Source: Nakazawaea peltata | Lineage: Eukaryota; Ascomycota; Pichiomycetes; Alaninales; Pachysolenaceae | NCBI GenBank assembly: GCA_001599355.1 | Contig: BCGQ01000001.1 | Location: forward strand, 561,135 to 625,134 | DNA: 64,000 bases | Reading direction: 5' to 3' | The notes under the pieces: model-generated | What the model saw: the letters and a program-made list of their open reading frames with translations, nothing else | Databases searched by the model: none | Told to the model about the DNA's origin: nothing | Made by a program: the position numbers and the translations under genes | Shown here: positions 29,686 through 40,337 of the stretch, piece by piece | Layout: every line of letters begins with the position of its first letter | Position numbering within the stretch: the stretch's first letter is position 1

Positions 29686-31071
29686 TTAGAGCCAAGGTTG
29701 GTTGGCTGCTGAGTAATGATATTGAGGCAGCTGTTGCTGTGGTTGCTGCTGTTGTGGAGGTGGGGCCTGGTGTTGTAAAACTTGTGGCACCAGTGGAGAT
29801 GCAGGCTTAGGCAGATAACGAGCCATACGGTTGGCAGTATCCTCTTTGTCCACTTCAGGTACATCTTGCAGTGTCTGCAGCAGCAGTTGTTGGTGTAATA
29901 AAGGTTGAACTTGTCTCGATGCTAAAACTGGCTGGGAGGCTTGGTTCTCCGGTTGAGCTTGTGGTGCCAGTTGCTGTTGGTCAGCAGCAGCAGGGGCTCC
30001 TCCTTCTGCTTCTTGTTCACCGCCTTGGATCTGCTGTTGTTGATCTTGTTGTTGCTGCAGTTGTTGCTGTTGTTGTTGTTGTTTGAACTTAAACACAGTC
30101 CAATCAAAGATATAATCGTATTGATAACCCTCTCTGATAAACAAATCTCTAAACAATCTTCTCAAATAAACGTAATCAGGCTTGTCTTCAAACAGTAACG
30201 ATCTAACATAGTTCAAGTAATGCACAAACTCAACAGGTAAACCTCTAGCCAAGACAGCAGAAGTAGTAGACATCTTTTTCTCTAAGATACGATCGTATTT
30301 TTGTCTCTTTGTAGCAGCCTTCAATCCTTGCCATGGTAAAGAACCACGGCAGAAGTAAATCAACACATAACCTAAACTCTCCAAATCATCTCTTCTAGAT
30401 TGCTCAATACCCAAATGGGTGTTAATCGAGGCATATCTGGCTGTACCTGTCAAATTCTTGTTTTCTTTGTACGGAATATGCAAATGTGTTCTTGGATCTC
30501 TGTACTTCTTCAGTAAACCAAAATCAATGACATTAACTTGAGATCCTCTCTTACCGATTCCCATAAGGAAATTATCCGGTTTGATATCTCTATGGATGAA
30601 ACATCTTGCGTGAATGAATTCGATACGACACAATAATTGATCTGCTAACAACAAAACTGTCTTATAAGAGAACTTTCTGTTACAGTAATTGAACAAATCC
30701 TCCAAAGAAGGACCCAACAAATCAATCACCATGGCATTATAATCACATTCAGTTCCATACCATCTACAAAATGGAATACCTACACCACCACATAACAGCT
30801 TATAAACTCTCAGTTCATATTCTAACTGCGGATGTTTAGCTCTGATATTCTCCAACTTGATGGCAACTTCCTCCCCAGAAATGATATTGGTTCCCAAGTA
30901 AATATCTCCAAAGGAACCGGACCCGATCTTTCTTCCGATACGGTATTTTCTTCCCACTCTTAAATCCCTGAATCACATAGTTAGTAACAAGTCTTAAAAC
31001 TGATAAGCGCCCACCGATCCAGGCGGAACAGCGCCCCCAGAGCAGCGCCACCGATTCAAATCTACTTACAT
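29686..31071 (-). CDS. HRR25: Casein kinase 1 delta/epsilon homologue Hrr25, start codon split by an intron
   Basis: Exons 31070-31071 (AT) and 29686-30967 (G onward) join to a 427-residue protein beginning [18 protein letters not shown], the canonical Hrr25/CK1-delta N-terminus. The kinase domain covers residues 9-275: glycine loop GSGSFGDIY, catalytic [13 protein letters not shown] as [11 protein letters not shown], and CK1 motif LPWQGLKA. The tail is Gln-rich with Pro/Gln blocks. Hrr25 acts in DNA repair, 40S maturation, meiosis and vesicle transport. Read without splicing, the frame lacks the conserved MDLRV start and has only a GTG (30957). Splicing is therefore required to make the start codon. 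Confidence 0.88.
30968..31069 (-). other. HRR25: Spliceosomal intron of HRR25 (102 nt)
   Basis: On the minus strand the intron starts GTAAGT (31069-31064), has TACTAAC at 30986-30980 and ends TTCAG at 30968. It interrupts the start codon as AT|G. In unspliced RNA the same ATG is followed at once by TAA. Confidence 0.87.
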
Positions 31072-32394
31072 CTCGAGTGTTAATCAAATGCTCTCTCTAA
31101 TTCTCTTGATTGATAAATGATTGATGGCCTTTAATTAACTATATCAATACCGCCAATGTATCTTATCCTTGTTTCCCTCTAATATATCCAGGTGAAACAA
31201 ATTAATCACACCAAATGAAGATCTATGGACTCAATAACTGGTCGATTACTTTCTATTCCAATCCACCGCTGTATTCCTACTATGATCCAGCCACTATTCT
31301 TAGACCTCCTCTCTAATTTGAAATGAATTTATAACTTGTTTCTTTTTTTGTGTGTTTTTTTCTTGAATTCGTTGATGTTTTCTTGATCCTGTTAGTAATT
31401 TTTGGGCAGGGAGGGTGAGGGCTGTTAATTTTCTTTTCTTTTTGTGGATGTTTCAGACGCCAAGTGGGGGGAGGGGTGGAGGATACGAGTAAAGGGGGAG
31501 AAGATGGGAGGAGAATGATGGGGAAGAAGGACGGTAGACGATGGATAGGGGCGATGTTTTCGAAAATTGAATACTTCCAAACACAGTCTATCGTAGATTC
31601 TAGATCATTGCTCCGAAAGTATCCACGTTATCTGAGCATTTTAAAAATCGTGTCCAATGGCGCAATCTGGAGATTTAGAGACTGAGTCCGGGATTATGAT
31701 TTTGTGCACGACTTTTTTGGTGACTAAGTGGGGGGTTGACTAGGCAATGGGGGTGATGGGGGTGACGAAAGGGTGGATTTGAGATGAACTCTTTGGGATG
31801 GCTATTAGGGGATTGTTATTGGATTATGGACTTTGAAGTACAGATATTGAGGTATGGAAATGATAGAATGGGTGTTATGAAACTTACTTGAATATTCTCT
31901 TCTTTCCACCCCTAATTTTCATCTATATAATTTATATACCATCTACTGGGTAAATCTGTAATTAAATCTGCATTAAAATCTTAAGTTAAATCTGAACTGA
32001 TTTTTTGATTGATTTATTCGGTAACATGGACTGACCTTCCAATGTTGTCTCAAACTTTGTGCGATTCCTCCACTCTCTGACCATCTACATCATCATATCA
32101 GTATGATCTCACTAGATACCAACTCCTGTATTGACCTCCATACGAAATCCCATACGAAACCTAGACCAACCCCAAACCAATTTCTTTCCATTTCTTTCCA
32201 TTTCTTTCCAATCACACCCTTCTTACTATCTCTACATCAAATTATTAGCTAATTAATTTATTAATAACTCAGAAGAAAAAGGCAATATAAAACACATTAA
32301 ACTAGTTGACAACCAGTCAACAGAGTCGAATAAAGAATATATAAGTAAATTAGGCTCTTCTCAAAAACAACGACAAAAATAAAAATTAAAAGAA
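31072..32394. other. Intergenic region upstream of HRR25
   Basis: No gene is supported in these 1.3 kb. A short tandem repeat TTTCTTTCCA (three copies, 32181-32210) is present, and GTGCACGAC at 31704-31712 belongs to a motif also seen at other gene ends in the window. The remainder is A/T-rich with C/T tracts. Confidence 0.55.
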
Positions 32395-32888
32395 TTAAGC
32401 TTCGGTCTTAGCAGCTTCGGTCTTGGTGACTTCAGCAACTGGCTCTTCAACAGCTTCCTTGGCAGCCTCAGCAGACTCGGTAACCTCAGCTTCAGTCTTA
32501 GCCTCAGACTTGGTGACAGTCTCCTCAGCCTTCTTGATAGCATCGGTAGACTCCTTCTTAGCGGTAGTAGCAGTAGAAGCACCAGAAGAAGAAACCTTAG
32601 ACAGAACAGATCTAAGCTTGGCCAAGTACTTCTTAATGTAACCTTGAACCTTTGGGTCCTTCTTCAAAGTTTCAACCTTCTTGGTAACAGTCTCCTTAAT
32701 ACCACCTTCACCTTCGGTCTTGGTAGAAGTCTCACCTTCAGCAGATGGGGCAACAGCAGCTTCAATCTTGTCAGCCACAGTGTTGACAACCTTCTCAACG
32801 GTGGATTGTTGGGTTTGCTATTTACCGTTAGTACCCACAGTTACACCTAAAATTAAAAACTTCCTCAACTTACCTCAGTAGTAGACAT
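32395..32888 (-). CDS. Unknown small Lys/Thr/Glu/Ala-rich protein, two exons
   Basis: Exons 32874-32888 and 32395-32817 join to 145 residues beginning MSTTEQTQQSTVEKVV. The middle (KVQGYIKKYLAKLRSVLSKV, about residues 63-82) is a predicted amphipathic basic helix; the C-terminal half is a low-complexity run of KTEAE/EAAKEAVEE type, likely disordered or helical like stress or LEA-like proteins. Codon use is strongly biased (GCT/GCC/GTC/AAG), pointing to an abundant protein. The intron is well formed. I recognise no homologue and assign no function. The 5' flank is very long (1.5 kb). Confidence 0.75.
32818..32873 (-). other. Spliceosomal intron of the unknown small gene (56 nt)
   Basis: Minus-strand GTAAGT (32873-32868), TACTAAC (32832-32826) and ATAG ending at 32818. 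The exon junction falls after codon 5 (MSTTE). Unspliced RNA stops two codons into the intron (GTA AGT TGA). The length equals that of the PBA1 intron. Confidence 0.9.
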
Positions 32889-34391
32889 TTCTAAATAAAT
32901 TGATAATTAAATTAATTAAAAGATTAATTAGAGTATTCAAATAAATTTATTAGGAAATACCACTGGTATATATACTCAAAAATGTCACACTCCTTTTAGT
33001 TTCATGTCCTTTTTGAATTACCGTTCTTGCCTCTTTGAGGGAAAGCAGATGTGACTTAAGCTAGAGGCAAGTGCTGGTTTTTTTCTTTGTCGTTCTATGA
33101 GTTTGTTTGCGAGTTATGTCATGTCTCCTTATTTTTCTATTGTTTGTTAAGACTCACATGCCCTTCTGCCCTTTAGGTAGCTTGAATGAATACCAAGTTT
33201 TATTGTTTCAAGCCGAACTTTAAATTATTTAACACAGGGTATCTGGAATTTTTGCCCGCATGTACAGGAGATGAGATGGGGCAAGAAAGCAAAAAACTTT
33301 GCTAAAAAAAAACACAGATCGCATCGTGTCATATTTTTGGCTGGTTTTCTTATTATTGTTGCTGTCTCAGTTTATTATCTAAAGTGATGTGGGATTTCAT
33401 AAACTAAGCGAGCCACACATCACCGGAGAATATTTAGTGTACATCTACAGTACGAAGGAGGTGTACAAATAAATATTTTGTCCTCCTGGATTTAACACGA
33501 TGAGCCTATTTGACAAGCGTTTCAGGAGGCAAATTTTCAAGATGGGAGCAAGGTTTGTGCCCCTAGCCCTTTTTTGACTTGACTTGTCATGCATAACATG
33601 GGATTATCATAAGAAAAAAAAAAATACTCAGTAGTAAACACAATTTCCTAAAATGGAAGAAATGTTTGAGAACGGTCTTAACAAGACTAAAAATAACTCG
33701 AAGTTTTCAAACCGAACGGAAGTTAAATTGAAGAACCAATGAAATAATTTCTTTCCGATGATCGCCATTCCTTGAATATTCGAGGCATTCCTCAACTGAA
33801 CCATAATTGAGTTCTCCACTGAGCCCTCCACTGAGCCCTCCACCCAACCATCCTCCCGGGATTTATCATGCCCTCTAAATATTTTCTCTTTTTCTTAACA
33901 GTCCGAGTGACTTGTTCTGTGGATGGTCCGAGCCATTTAGGGCGGTGTCGGCTCAAAAGTAAGGCGCATCTACAACGCATCGACCCTACGCATCGACCTC
34001 GCATCGACCTCGTATGCACTACGCATCCACGACGCATCCACCAAACTTACCTAACCATATTCTCTGCCCCAAGCCTACTCGCATCGCCGTACACCCTGTT
34101 CAACAAGCCCCCAAAATTCTTCTCTTTCTCACGACCTTCCCGGCGGCTCGTATTGCTCTTTCCATAAATTATCCGCCTCTATTTCTACCCAGTGAGATGC
34201 GCATTGTTTTCCTTCTTTATTTTTTGGCAACGGCAGAGAAAATCTGAGGGAAATCTCGAAACAAAGGAAGTTCAACAGATTGGTGTTGAAGGCGCTACTG
34301 GATTGAAGTAGTCAGAGAGGGCACTGAGTAGTAGAATAGAAAAGAGGAGCAGAGAATGATGCTCAACTAGGGGTTTTTTTTTCGCATAACC
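32889..34391. other. Divergent intergenic region between the small unknown gene and the LST4-like gene
   Basis: At 1.5 kb this is one of the longer promoters. It contains GTATATATAC-like TATA sequence near 32967, a GCATCGACCT repeat at 33980-34045 and A/T-rich blocks. Open frames at 33868-34247 follow the repeat and look spurious. Confidence 0.5.
33979..34030. repeat. Short degenerate repeat, CGCATCGACCT-like
   Basis: Variants of CGCATCGACC recur about four times (CGCATCGACCCTA, CGCATCGACCT, CGCATCGACCT, then CGTATGCACTA and CGCATCCACGA). Non-coding; origin unclear. Confidence 0.6.
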
Positions 34392-37049
34392 ATGTTAGGA
34401 CGCCTTTTTAATAATAACCAAAAAGGTCAGTCCAATTTATCGGATCTGAATTTCCACAATCATCCGTATTCTCATCACCTTGCTGTGCCGAGCCCTGGAT
34501 CTTCTTCGCAGTCATTGAACGCGTTACTATCAAGATATGATCCGTCCAGACTTGACGCTGTATGCGACTCGATAACCAGAACCCTTTTATATGGTTCTAC
34601 ACGTCCTTATAATGAGGGACCGCCATTGGACCACTCATCATTTAGGATCATCATTTTACAAGACGCATCTATACGGTCGAAGATTCTGTTATATGATTCT
34701 GCTGTATCTATGGTTCAACAGCCACAGCCTCAGCCACCATCTACTGGATCTTCATCTCTGCCACTGTATGGGGCTTCTAATATCAAACACAATGCATTCA
34801 ATAATAAAATGGACCAAAATAAACACCACAGAGCCATGGAATTGGCTGATTATATGTTTGGCTGCGGTGTGCCCGTAAATGATCTGTCGATATCGACCAA
34901 ATTGCATGCTTTACCATCACTTCCCAATAATCCATCGTCAGTTCTCATTACCAGATTATTCTCTGTGAATTCAAAGTTCATTTTTGGACCTAATGTCACT
35001 CAAAATTCAGAATGGAGCCCCCAGTCAACACTCCCATTATCTCAGCCACCTTCCACAACTAAAGATCTTGCAAGAATAGGTATTGGGTTTGTCATCCCAT
35101 TGGCCCCATCAGAAATAGAGGCTCTGATCACCAGTAATTGGGAAGAATATATGAACTTCATCGCAGCTTTCCAACATCTTATCATATCCAAATTGAAATT
35201 ACAAGTGTCTATGAACCCAGCCGGTTGTTTACAGATCCAAAAATTATCTATATCTTCTCCAAGGTTCAAACCTTCTGGTGATAATAAGAAATTGTATTTC
35301 TCGAATTATTCATTACAAGCTGATCCAGAATTGAAAGGATATTTCACTCAGTTTGTATGTTTTGTACATGGGATTTACCAAGTTCCAAGATTACTCGTTG
35401 GATTAAAGCGGTCAGACTCGGTATTATACAACTGGTGCCATCATGTTGCTGCATGGTTGGAGTTCAAAGATGGAAAGAACCTGCATTTGCAATCCAAGTT
35501 GGATTTCTTGGCTTCCTTATTCCTGGTCTTCATACCATTGAGACGTGAATTACTTACTAAACCAAGTGATAAGACAAAACCGATAACAAGAGTAGTGATT
35601 ATGACCGGTAATCCGGTGGTAGTTCAAAAATTGATTTTCATAATATCTGGTATATTATCTGACGATGTGTTATCCAAAAGTGTTAAGACATCTACGAGTT
35701 TCAATCTGCTTACTCTGACAACATCAACTGAAATGCATAACTCACAAGAAGGGACTGAATCTCCTTCGACTCCGATGTTGGGAAGTTCTTTCTCCAAAGG
35801 ATGGGAAATTCCTAAGAATTCCGTGCCTATCCCATCTCAAAGTGTGACGACAACGACTCCAGTGAATTTTTCACCTCAAAAAATATCTGAATCACCAGCA
35901 AATTCATTACAATATCTTTCGTCTTCACTTTCCAGTTCATATAATTCGTCATGGAAACAGATGTCATTCTTTGATAAATGGAAATCATCTAATCAACAAC
36001 AATCCCAATCCCAATCTCAGCATTTCCCACCAACTTCACTTGCTATGCCACCACTGAATGAATCGGGTCGTAGACAATCAACTTACAAAACTCCATCGCC
36101 AGCCGTGGAGCATGACGATTTCCAATGGTTCTCACCTGCCAACAGCACAAATGGACATTCTCCACATCTGAATGGTTCTCCTGAGCTGACTATGAGACCA
36201 CCTCAGTTCCCTTCAAAGGCATTACAACGTACTCAATCTCTGTTTGATTTGACCTTACTGACTACTACTCGAAATACAAAGTTTAATATATCAAATACAC
36301 CCCTGATAGAGAGAACGGCTACAAAATTGAAGGGCGCACAAAGTGACTCAAAAAGATTAGAAGAAGAATGTGAGCGGATATTTAATACTGAGCCTCGGAT
36401 CAAATCTTCAAGTAAAAATAGTATAGAAATTGAAGCTCAGGATCTCGGTAAAAATTCAGGAGGACAAGACCAATTTTTAAGTCCATTGATTGGATATTTA
36501 GAAGAATTTAGACCCGAATTTTCATTCCAAGCATGTCCTATTACTCCAGGACTTGATCAAGAAATTATCAATGCTATGAAAAATGATCTTGTGGATCACG
36601 AATTCTTGAAATCTCCTACTCCCAAAACAGTATCAAAGACGATTTTCATTTCTTTGGCAGCCAGAGAAATCAAGAAATTTGAATTGAAAACATTGGGAAC
36701 AGGCACCGTAGTTTCGACATCCCCACCGACATCGAACATCTTTGGCTCCAATACGCCTTCTCAGAACGTATCAGGATCAACTCTGGGCATCTCAAGCTCA
36801 GTAGTCACCGATCTCGTGTCAGTGGAAAAGATCTTTTCCCCAAGAGGTAAAACCGATCTTGACGTCACTACGGTACAAAAAATTGACAGATTACTAGACA
36901 AAATTATAGACGTGCTGAAATCCATAGGAAATCTTACAGACGAGACTATCCAAGAAGAAGAACTGGGGCTGTCAGATTTGGCCCAGGACGAGCTGCTCAA
37001 ATTCTCCAAAATCAGATCTCTTTTAGATGAGATATGTCTCTTGTATTAA
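34392..37049 (+). CDS. LST4: Lst4-like protein (yeast folliculin-interacting protein, FNIP/DENN family)
   Basis: An 885-residue protein. The N-terminal region SFRIIILQDASIRSKILLYDS (read in parts) resembles the FNIP N-terminal domain, and TRVVIMTGNPVVVQKLIFII near residues 400-420 resembles the DENN-type core of Lst4. A Ser/Pro/Gln-rich loop (about 450-640) and a C-terminal part (SPLIGYLEEFRPEFSFQACP) follow. Lst4 with Lst7 is a GTPase-activating complex for Gtr2 at the vacuole, feeding amino-acid signals to TORC1. The assignment rests on remembered motifs and could be wrong in detail, but the layout and length fit (S. cerevisiae Lst4 about 828 residues). Followed by SET2 in tandem 245 bases on. 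Confidence 0.65.
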   Translation: MLGRLFNNNQKGQSNLSDLNFHNHPYSHHLAVPSPGSSSQSLNALLSRYDPSRLDAVCDSITRTLLYGSTRPYNEGPPLDHSSFRIIILQDASIRSKILLYDSAVSMVQQPQPQPPSTGSSSLPLYGASNIKHNAFNNKMDQNKHHRAMELADYMFGCGVPVNDLSISTKLHALPSLPNNPSSVLITRLFSVNSKFIFGPNVTQNSEWSPQSTLPLSQPPSTTKDLARIGIGFVIPLAPSEIEALITSNWEEYMNFIAAFQHLIISKLKLQVSMNPAGCLQIQKLSISSPRFKPSGDNKKLYFSNYSLQADPELKGYFTQFVCFVHGIYQVPRLLVGLKRSDSVLYNWCHHVAAWLEFKDGKNLHLQSKLDFLASLFLVFIPLRRELLTKPSDKTKPITRVVIMTGNPVVVQKLIFIISGILSDDVLSKSVKTSTSFNLLTLTTSTEMHNSQEGTESPSTPMLGSSFSKGWEIPKNSVPIPSQSVTTTTPVNFSPQKISESPANSLQYLSSSLSSSYNSSWKQMSFFDKWKSSNQQQSQSQSQHFPPTSLAMPPLNESGRRQSTYKTPSPAVEHDDFQWFSPANSTNGHSPHLNGSPELTMRPPQFPSKALQRTQSLFDLTLLTTTRNTKFNISNTPLIERTATKLKGAQSDSKRLEEECERIFNTEPRIKSSSKNSIEIEAQDLGKNSGGQDQFLSPLIGYLEEFRPEFSFQACPITPGLDQEIINAMKNDLVDHEFLKSPTPKTVSKTIFISLAAREIKKFELKTLGTGTVVSTSPPTSNIFGSNTPSQNVSGSTLGISSSVVTDLVSVEKIFSPRGKTDLDVTTVQKIDRLLDKIIDVLKSIGNLTDETIQEEELGLSDLAQDELLKFSKIRSLLDEICLLY

Positions 37050-37163
37050 TGACCGGATAAAATAGCCTACTAATGACGTATAAATAATGGCAGATTTTTC
37101 ACTAATAACCCGTATAAAAATAATTGACAGCTTATGCTAGTGACCCGTACAAAATAATGGCAG
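37046..37163 (+). repeat. Degenerate TAATGACCCGTATAAAATAATGGCAG-type repeat, four copies (see evidence)
   Basis: Copies near 37047, 37071, 37104 and 37139 share the cores TGACCCGTA and AATAATGGCAG. They lie between the LST4-like stop and SET2. The copies are diverged and spaced 24-35 bases apart. Confidence 0.65.
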
Positions 37164-37230
37164 TCTCTCCCCCAAGTTACCCGCCTTCCCTCTTGGTGTT
37201 TTGATTTTTTCAGTGCTAAGAAGGACCGGC

Positions 37231-37280
37231 GGTAACGAGATCAAGAGGGTAACGAGATCAAGAGGGTAACGAGATCAAGG
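37231..37280 (+). repeat. 17-bp tandem repeat, three copies
   Basis: GGTAACGAGATCAAGAG repeats at 37231, 37248 and 37265 (the last truncated by one base), ending only 14 bases before the SET2 start codon, so it is probably in the 5' UTR. Confidence 0.88.
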
Positions 37281-37294
37281 CTGACCAATTGATA

Positions 37295-39493
37295 ATGAGA
37301 TCTCTGTCAGTGACCTCAGAGGACGAGAGAACTCAGTACCGTTTGTTCCTCGATAACGAGGATAAAACTCTGGAACTGACTCTGTCCTTTGTCACCTTAA
37401 AGAAATGCCAATACTCAAATAAGAAACTTGGGAACTCGTCTCAAGATGAACAAATGACGTGTGATTGTGAGGAATCTCTTGACTCAGAAGGTAAGAATAC
37501 CCTGTGTGGACCTGATTCTGATTGTATAAACAGATTGACTTCTGTTGAGTGTATAAATGGGGACTGTACTTGTGGTGACGAGTGTCAAAATCAACGGTTC
37601 CAAAGAGGGGAATACGCCACAGTGTCGGTTATTCAGACCGAAAAGAAAGGTTACGGATTAAGAGCCGACGCCGATATTGATGCTGATACTTTCATTTATG
37701 AATATATCGGAGATGTTATCAATGAACAAACTTTCAGAGAGCGAATGACTCTGTACGATCAAAAAGGTTACAAACATTTTTACTTCATGATGTTACAAAA
37801 GAATGAGTTCATTGATGCCACCGAGAAGGGATGTCTTGCTAGATTCTGTAACCATTCATGTAAACCTAACGCATATGTCGACAAATGGGTAGTTGGAAAT
37901 AAGTTGAAGATGGGTATCTTTGCCAAGCGTAGAATCATCAAAGGTGAAGAAATCACTTTTGATTATAATGTTGACAGATACGGAGCTCAACTGCAACCAT
38001 GTTACTGTGGTGAATCTAATTGTATTGGATTTATGGGAGGAAAGACCCAAACTGATAGTGCTTCATTATTGCCTCAAATGGTTGCCGAGCTGCTTGGTGT
38101 CACTCCAGCACAAGAGAAAGAATGGTTACGTAATATGAAACTGGAAGGTCGTAAAATCAAGAAGGATGAGGATAGTAATATCAACGAAGAATTTATCAGT
38201 TCTTTGGTCATGGAACCTTTAGAAACCGATAGTGTTTCGAAGGTGATGAGTGCATTGATGAGATCTCAAGAGCTCATCATTTGTCGTAAATTAGTGGAGA
38301 GATTATTGTTATCTGAAGATCCTAAAATCCACACAAGAGCTATTCGGATGCATGGATATGAAATTTTCAGTAAATTATTAAGAACTCATTGGAATGACCT
38401 GCTGGAACAAGAAATGGTATTGAATATTTTACATATCTTGACAAAATGGCCATCTGTTACAAAGAATAAGATTTCAAGTTCCAAGATTGAGAGTGTGCTC
38501 AAGGAAATAATTGATGCAGACGATGTCTCGGACCCTGAAATTAAGACGTTATCTTCGTCTTTATTAGAGGCTTGGTCAAGATTAGAGATGGCCTATAGAA
38601 TTCCTAAAAGAGAGCAAACTACACCCGAAGCTTCTGCTACCCCTCAAGATATTGGCAGCTTACCTGCTAATAGAGTGCATGAGGGGATTCCTTTACCGGA
38701 AGGATGGGAATGGGCTGTTCTGCCGGATTCAAATAAAGTTTATTTCTATAATAGAACCTTGAATGTGACTCAATGGGATAGACCTGAAGGAGCACCACCT
38801 TCTCCTCAAAAAACTAGTGGATTTACTTTGAAAAGAGGAAGGGATGAAGATGAAGATTATGCAGCTGAAAAAATCAATGTAAGATCAACGATTAAAGTTC
38901 CAAAGAAACCTTCCGCATTTGAAGAAACCGATAAGCTGCAGCGTGAAAAAATAAGATTACAAAGGCAGTTGCAGGCTAGTGAGGCTGATAAACTGCTGCG
39001 TGCATTGGAACATTCTAAAAGAGAAGAAGAGATGAGGAGGAAACAAACAGAGGTGAACTTTATCATTCAAAAAGCCCAAAGAGAAGCAGAGGAACGTAGA
39101 ATTGCCGAACAAAAACTGAAAGAGCAACAAGAAGAATTAAAACTGGCTAAATTACAACGTCAACAGAAGAAAAAACATAAATCTTCCTCATCTTCAAGCA
39201 GTTCGGTAGTGGAGAAAAAATACAAGATTTTATTCGCATCGGTGGTGCCTAATATGGTTAAAAAGTACGAGGTAGAGATTGGACATGATAACCTAAAACT
39301 GTCAGCTCGAGACATTGTTAATATTTTGACTGAGAAGGAGATGAAAAGACATGGAGATTCTACCGAAGTTCCTACGGAATTGCGTACAGAGAAGAAGGCA
39401 AAGATCAAGGTGTTTGCCAAACTGTATATGGAGAAGATCTTGGTCAAGTACAAAGAAAAGGAGGCACGTAAGAAGGCCGCCTCTAATCATTAA
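37295..39493 (+). CDS. SET2: Histone H3 lysine-36 methyltransferase Set2
   Basis: A 732-residue protein from the ATG at 37295. Domains in order: AWS (cysteines in CDCEESLDSE, CGPDSDCINRLTS, CTCGDECQNQRF), SET (KGYGLRADADI, RFCNHSCKPNAYVDKW, GEEITFDYNVDRYG), post-SET (CYCGESNCIGFMGGKTQTDS), a WW domain near residues 468-500 (LPEGWEWAVLPDSNKVYFYN, WDRP), a coiled coil and the C-terminal SRI domain that binds phosphorylated RNA polymerase II. It methylates H3K36 during elongation. CTG at 37991 (RYGAQ-x-QPCYC) and 38090 (VAE-x-LGVT) align with Ala in the yeast enzyme. Confidence 0.97.
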   Translation: MRSLSVTSEDERTQYRLFLDNEDKTLELTLSFVTLKKCQYSNKKLGNSSQDEQMTCDCEESLDSEGKNTLCGPDSDCINRLTSVECINGDCTCGDECQNQRFQRGEYATVSVIQTEKKGYGLRADADIDADTFIYEYIGDVINEQTFRERMTLYDQKGYKHFYFMMLQKNEFIDATEKGCLARFCNHSCKPNAYVDKWVVGNKLKMGIFAKRRIIKGEEITFDYNVDRYGAQLQPCYCGESNCIGFMGGKTQTDSASLLPQMVAELLGVTPAQEKEWLRNMKLEGRKIKKDEDSNINEEFISSLVMEPLETDSVSKVMSALMRSQELIICRKLVERLLLSEDPKIHTRAIRMHGYEIFSKLLRTHWNDLLEQEMVLNILHILTKWPSVTKNKISSSKIESVLKEIIDADDVSDPEIKTLSSSLLEAWSRLEMAYRIPKREQTTPEASATPQDIGSLPANRVHEGIPLPEGWEWAVLPDSNKVYFYNRTLNVTQWDRPEGAPPSPQKTSGFTLKRGRDEDEDYAAEKINVRSTIKVPKKPSAFEETDKLQREKIRLQRQLQASEADKLLRALEHSKREEEMRRKQTEVNFIIQKAQREAEERRIAEQKLKEQQEELKLAKLQRQQKKKHKSSSSSSSSVVEKKYKILFASVVPNMVKKYEVEIGHDNLKLSARDIVNILTEKEMKRHGDSTEVPTELRTEKKAKIKVFAKLYMEKILVKYKEKEARKKAASNH

Positions 39494-40337
39494 ACAAAAC
39501 ATGTATAATTATAATGCAATATTAGTGCAGATTGTTAGTAGAGCCCTAGATCAAACCTGATGAAATTGGTTGGTGCGATTAAATGCGCGAGGGCTGATTT
39601 TTTCTATGCATGCATAATTTCAACTAAAGTGAGTCAAACCCTAATTGTATGGAGGCGTGAGGGAATAGATGGAGAGAAGGGATATACGACAGTAGTGGGA
39701 TAGTGATGAGTAAGAGAGAGTTGTTAGTTAGTGGTGGTGAGTGAGAATGAGTCATTAGTTTGTGGTGAGTAAGAGAAATTAGTAGTGAATCCTGAGATGT
39801 GAACCTCTGTTCACAATAAGTAGGCTGTATGCGGTGCGATTCGGCTCAAACAAATGCCACAAAAAGCCAAGTTTCCTTACAAAAAAAAAGAAGAATTTAA
39901 TGACACACATGAAATACACTGCGACAAGCGGAAGCACAATTACTTAAATTGATGGTAATATTTTTTAATGATCCACCAAGCGCCAATCGAGGGCTGCTTG
40001 TTATGGTATCAAGATTGGTAAACAAGCAGCAATCATAATGAGTGGAGTTGAATGGCGTTGCATGTGAAATGAAGATGCATATATATATAATGGAATCCTG
40101 ATTATTGTAGTTGATAAACCTATACCCTAGTTCTGGTGACCCGAGTCTTGATCTGCTAGTGCCCCACCGGTCAACCCGCTAAATTACCACCCACCAAATC
40201 TCGCTTCGCCCCTCAGCACTCAATCCCCATATTATAATTTAAGTCAGCGCAGACCATTTTTACCAAATGGCGAGTCAGCCGAAAAGCTCCCTACAGACAT
40301 CTTAAAGAAAAAGAAAATCTTGACTAAATTATAAAAA
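39494..40337. other. Intergenic region between SET2 and the methyltransferase-like gene
   Basis: Tandem arrangement; 0.84 kb without a gene. G/T-rich GAGTGAGAATGAGT-type repeats lie at 39690-39780, and ATATATATATAA near 40080 could be a TATA element. Confidence 0.5.

Noticed and set aside
33868-34247. Open frames over the GCATCGACC repeat
   Set aside because: They arise from the repeat and have no protein-like features; they overlap the LST4-like promoter.
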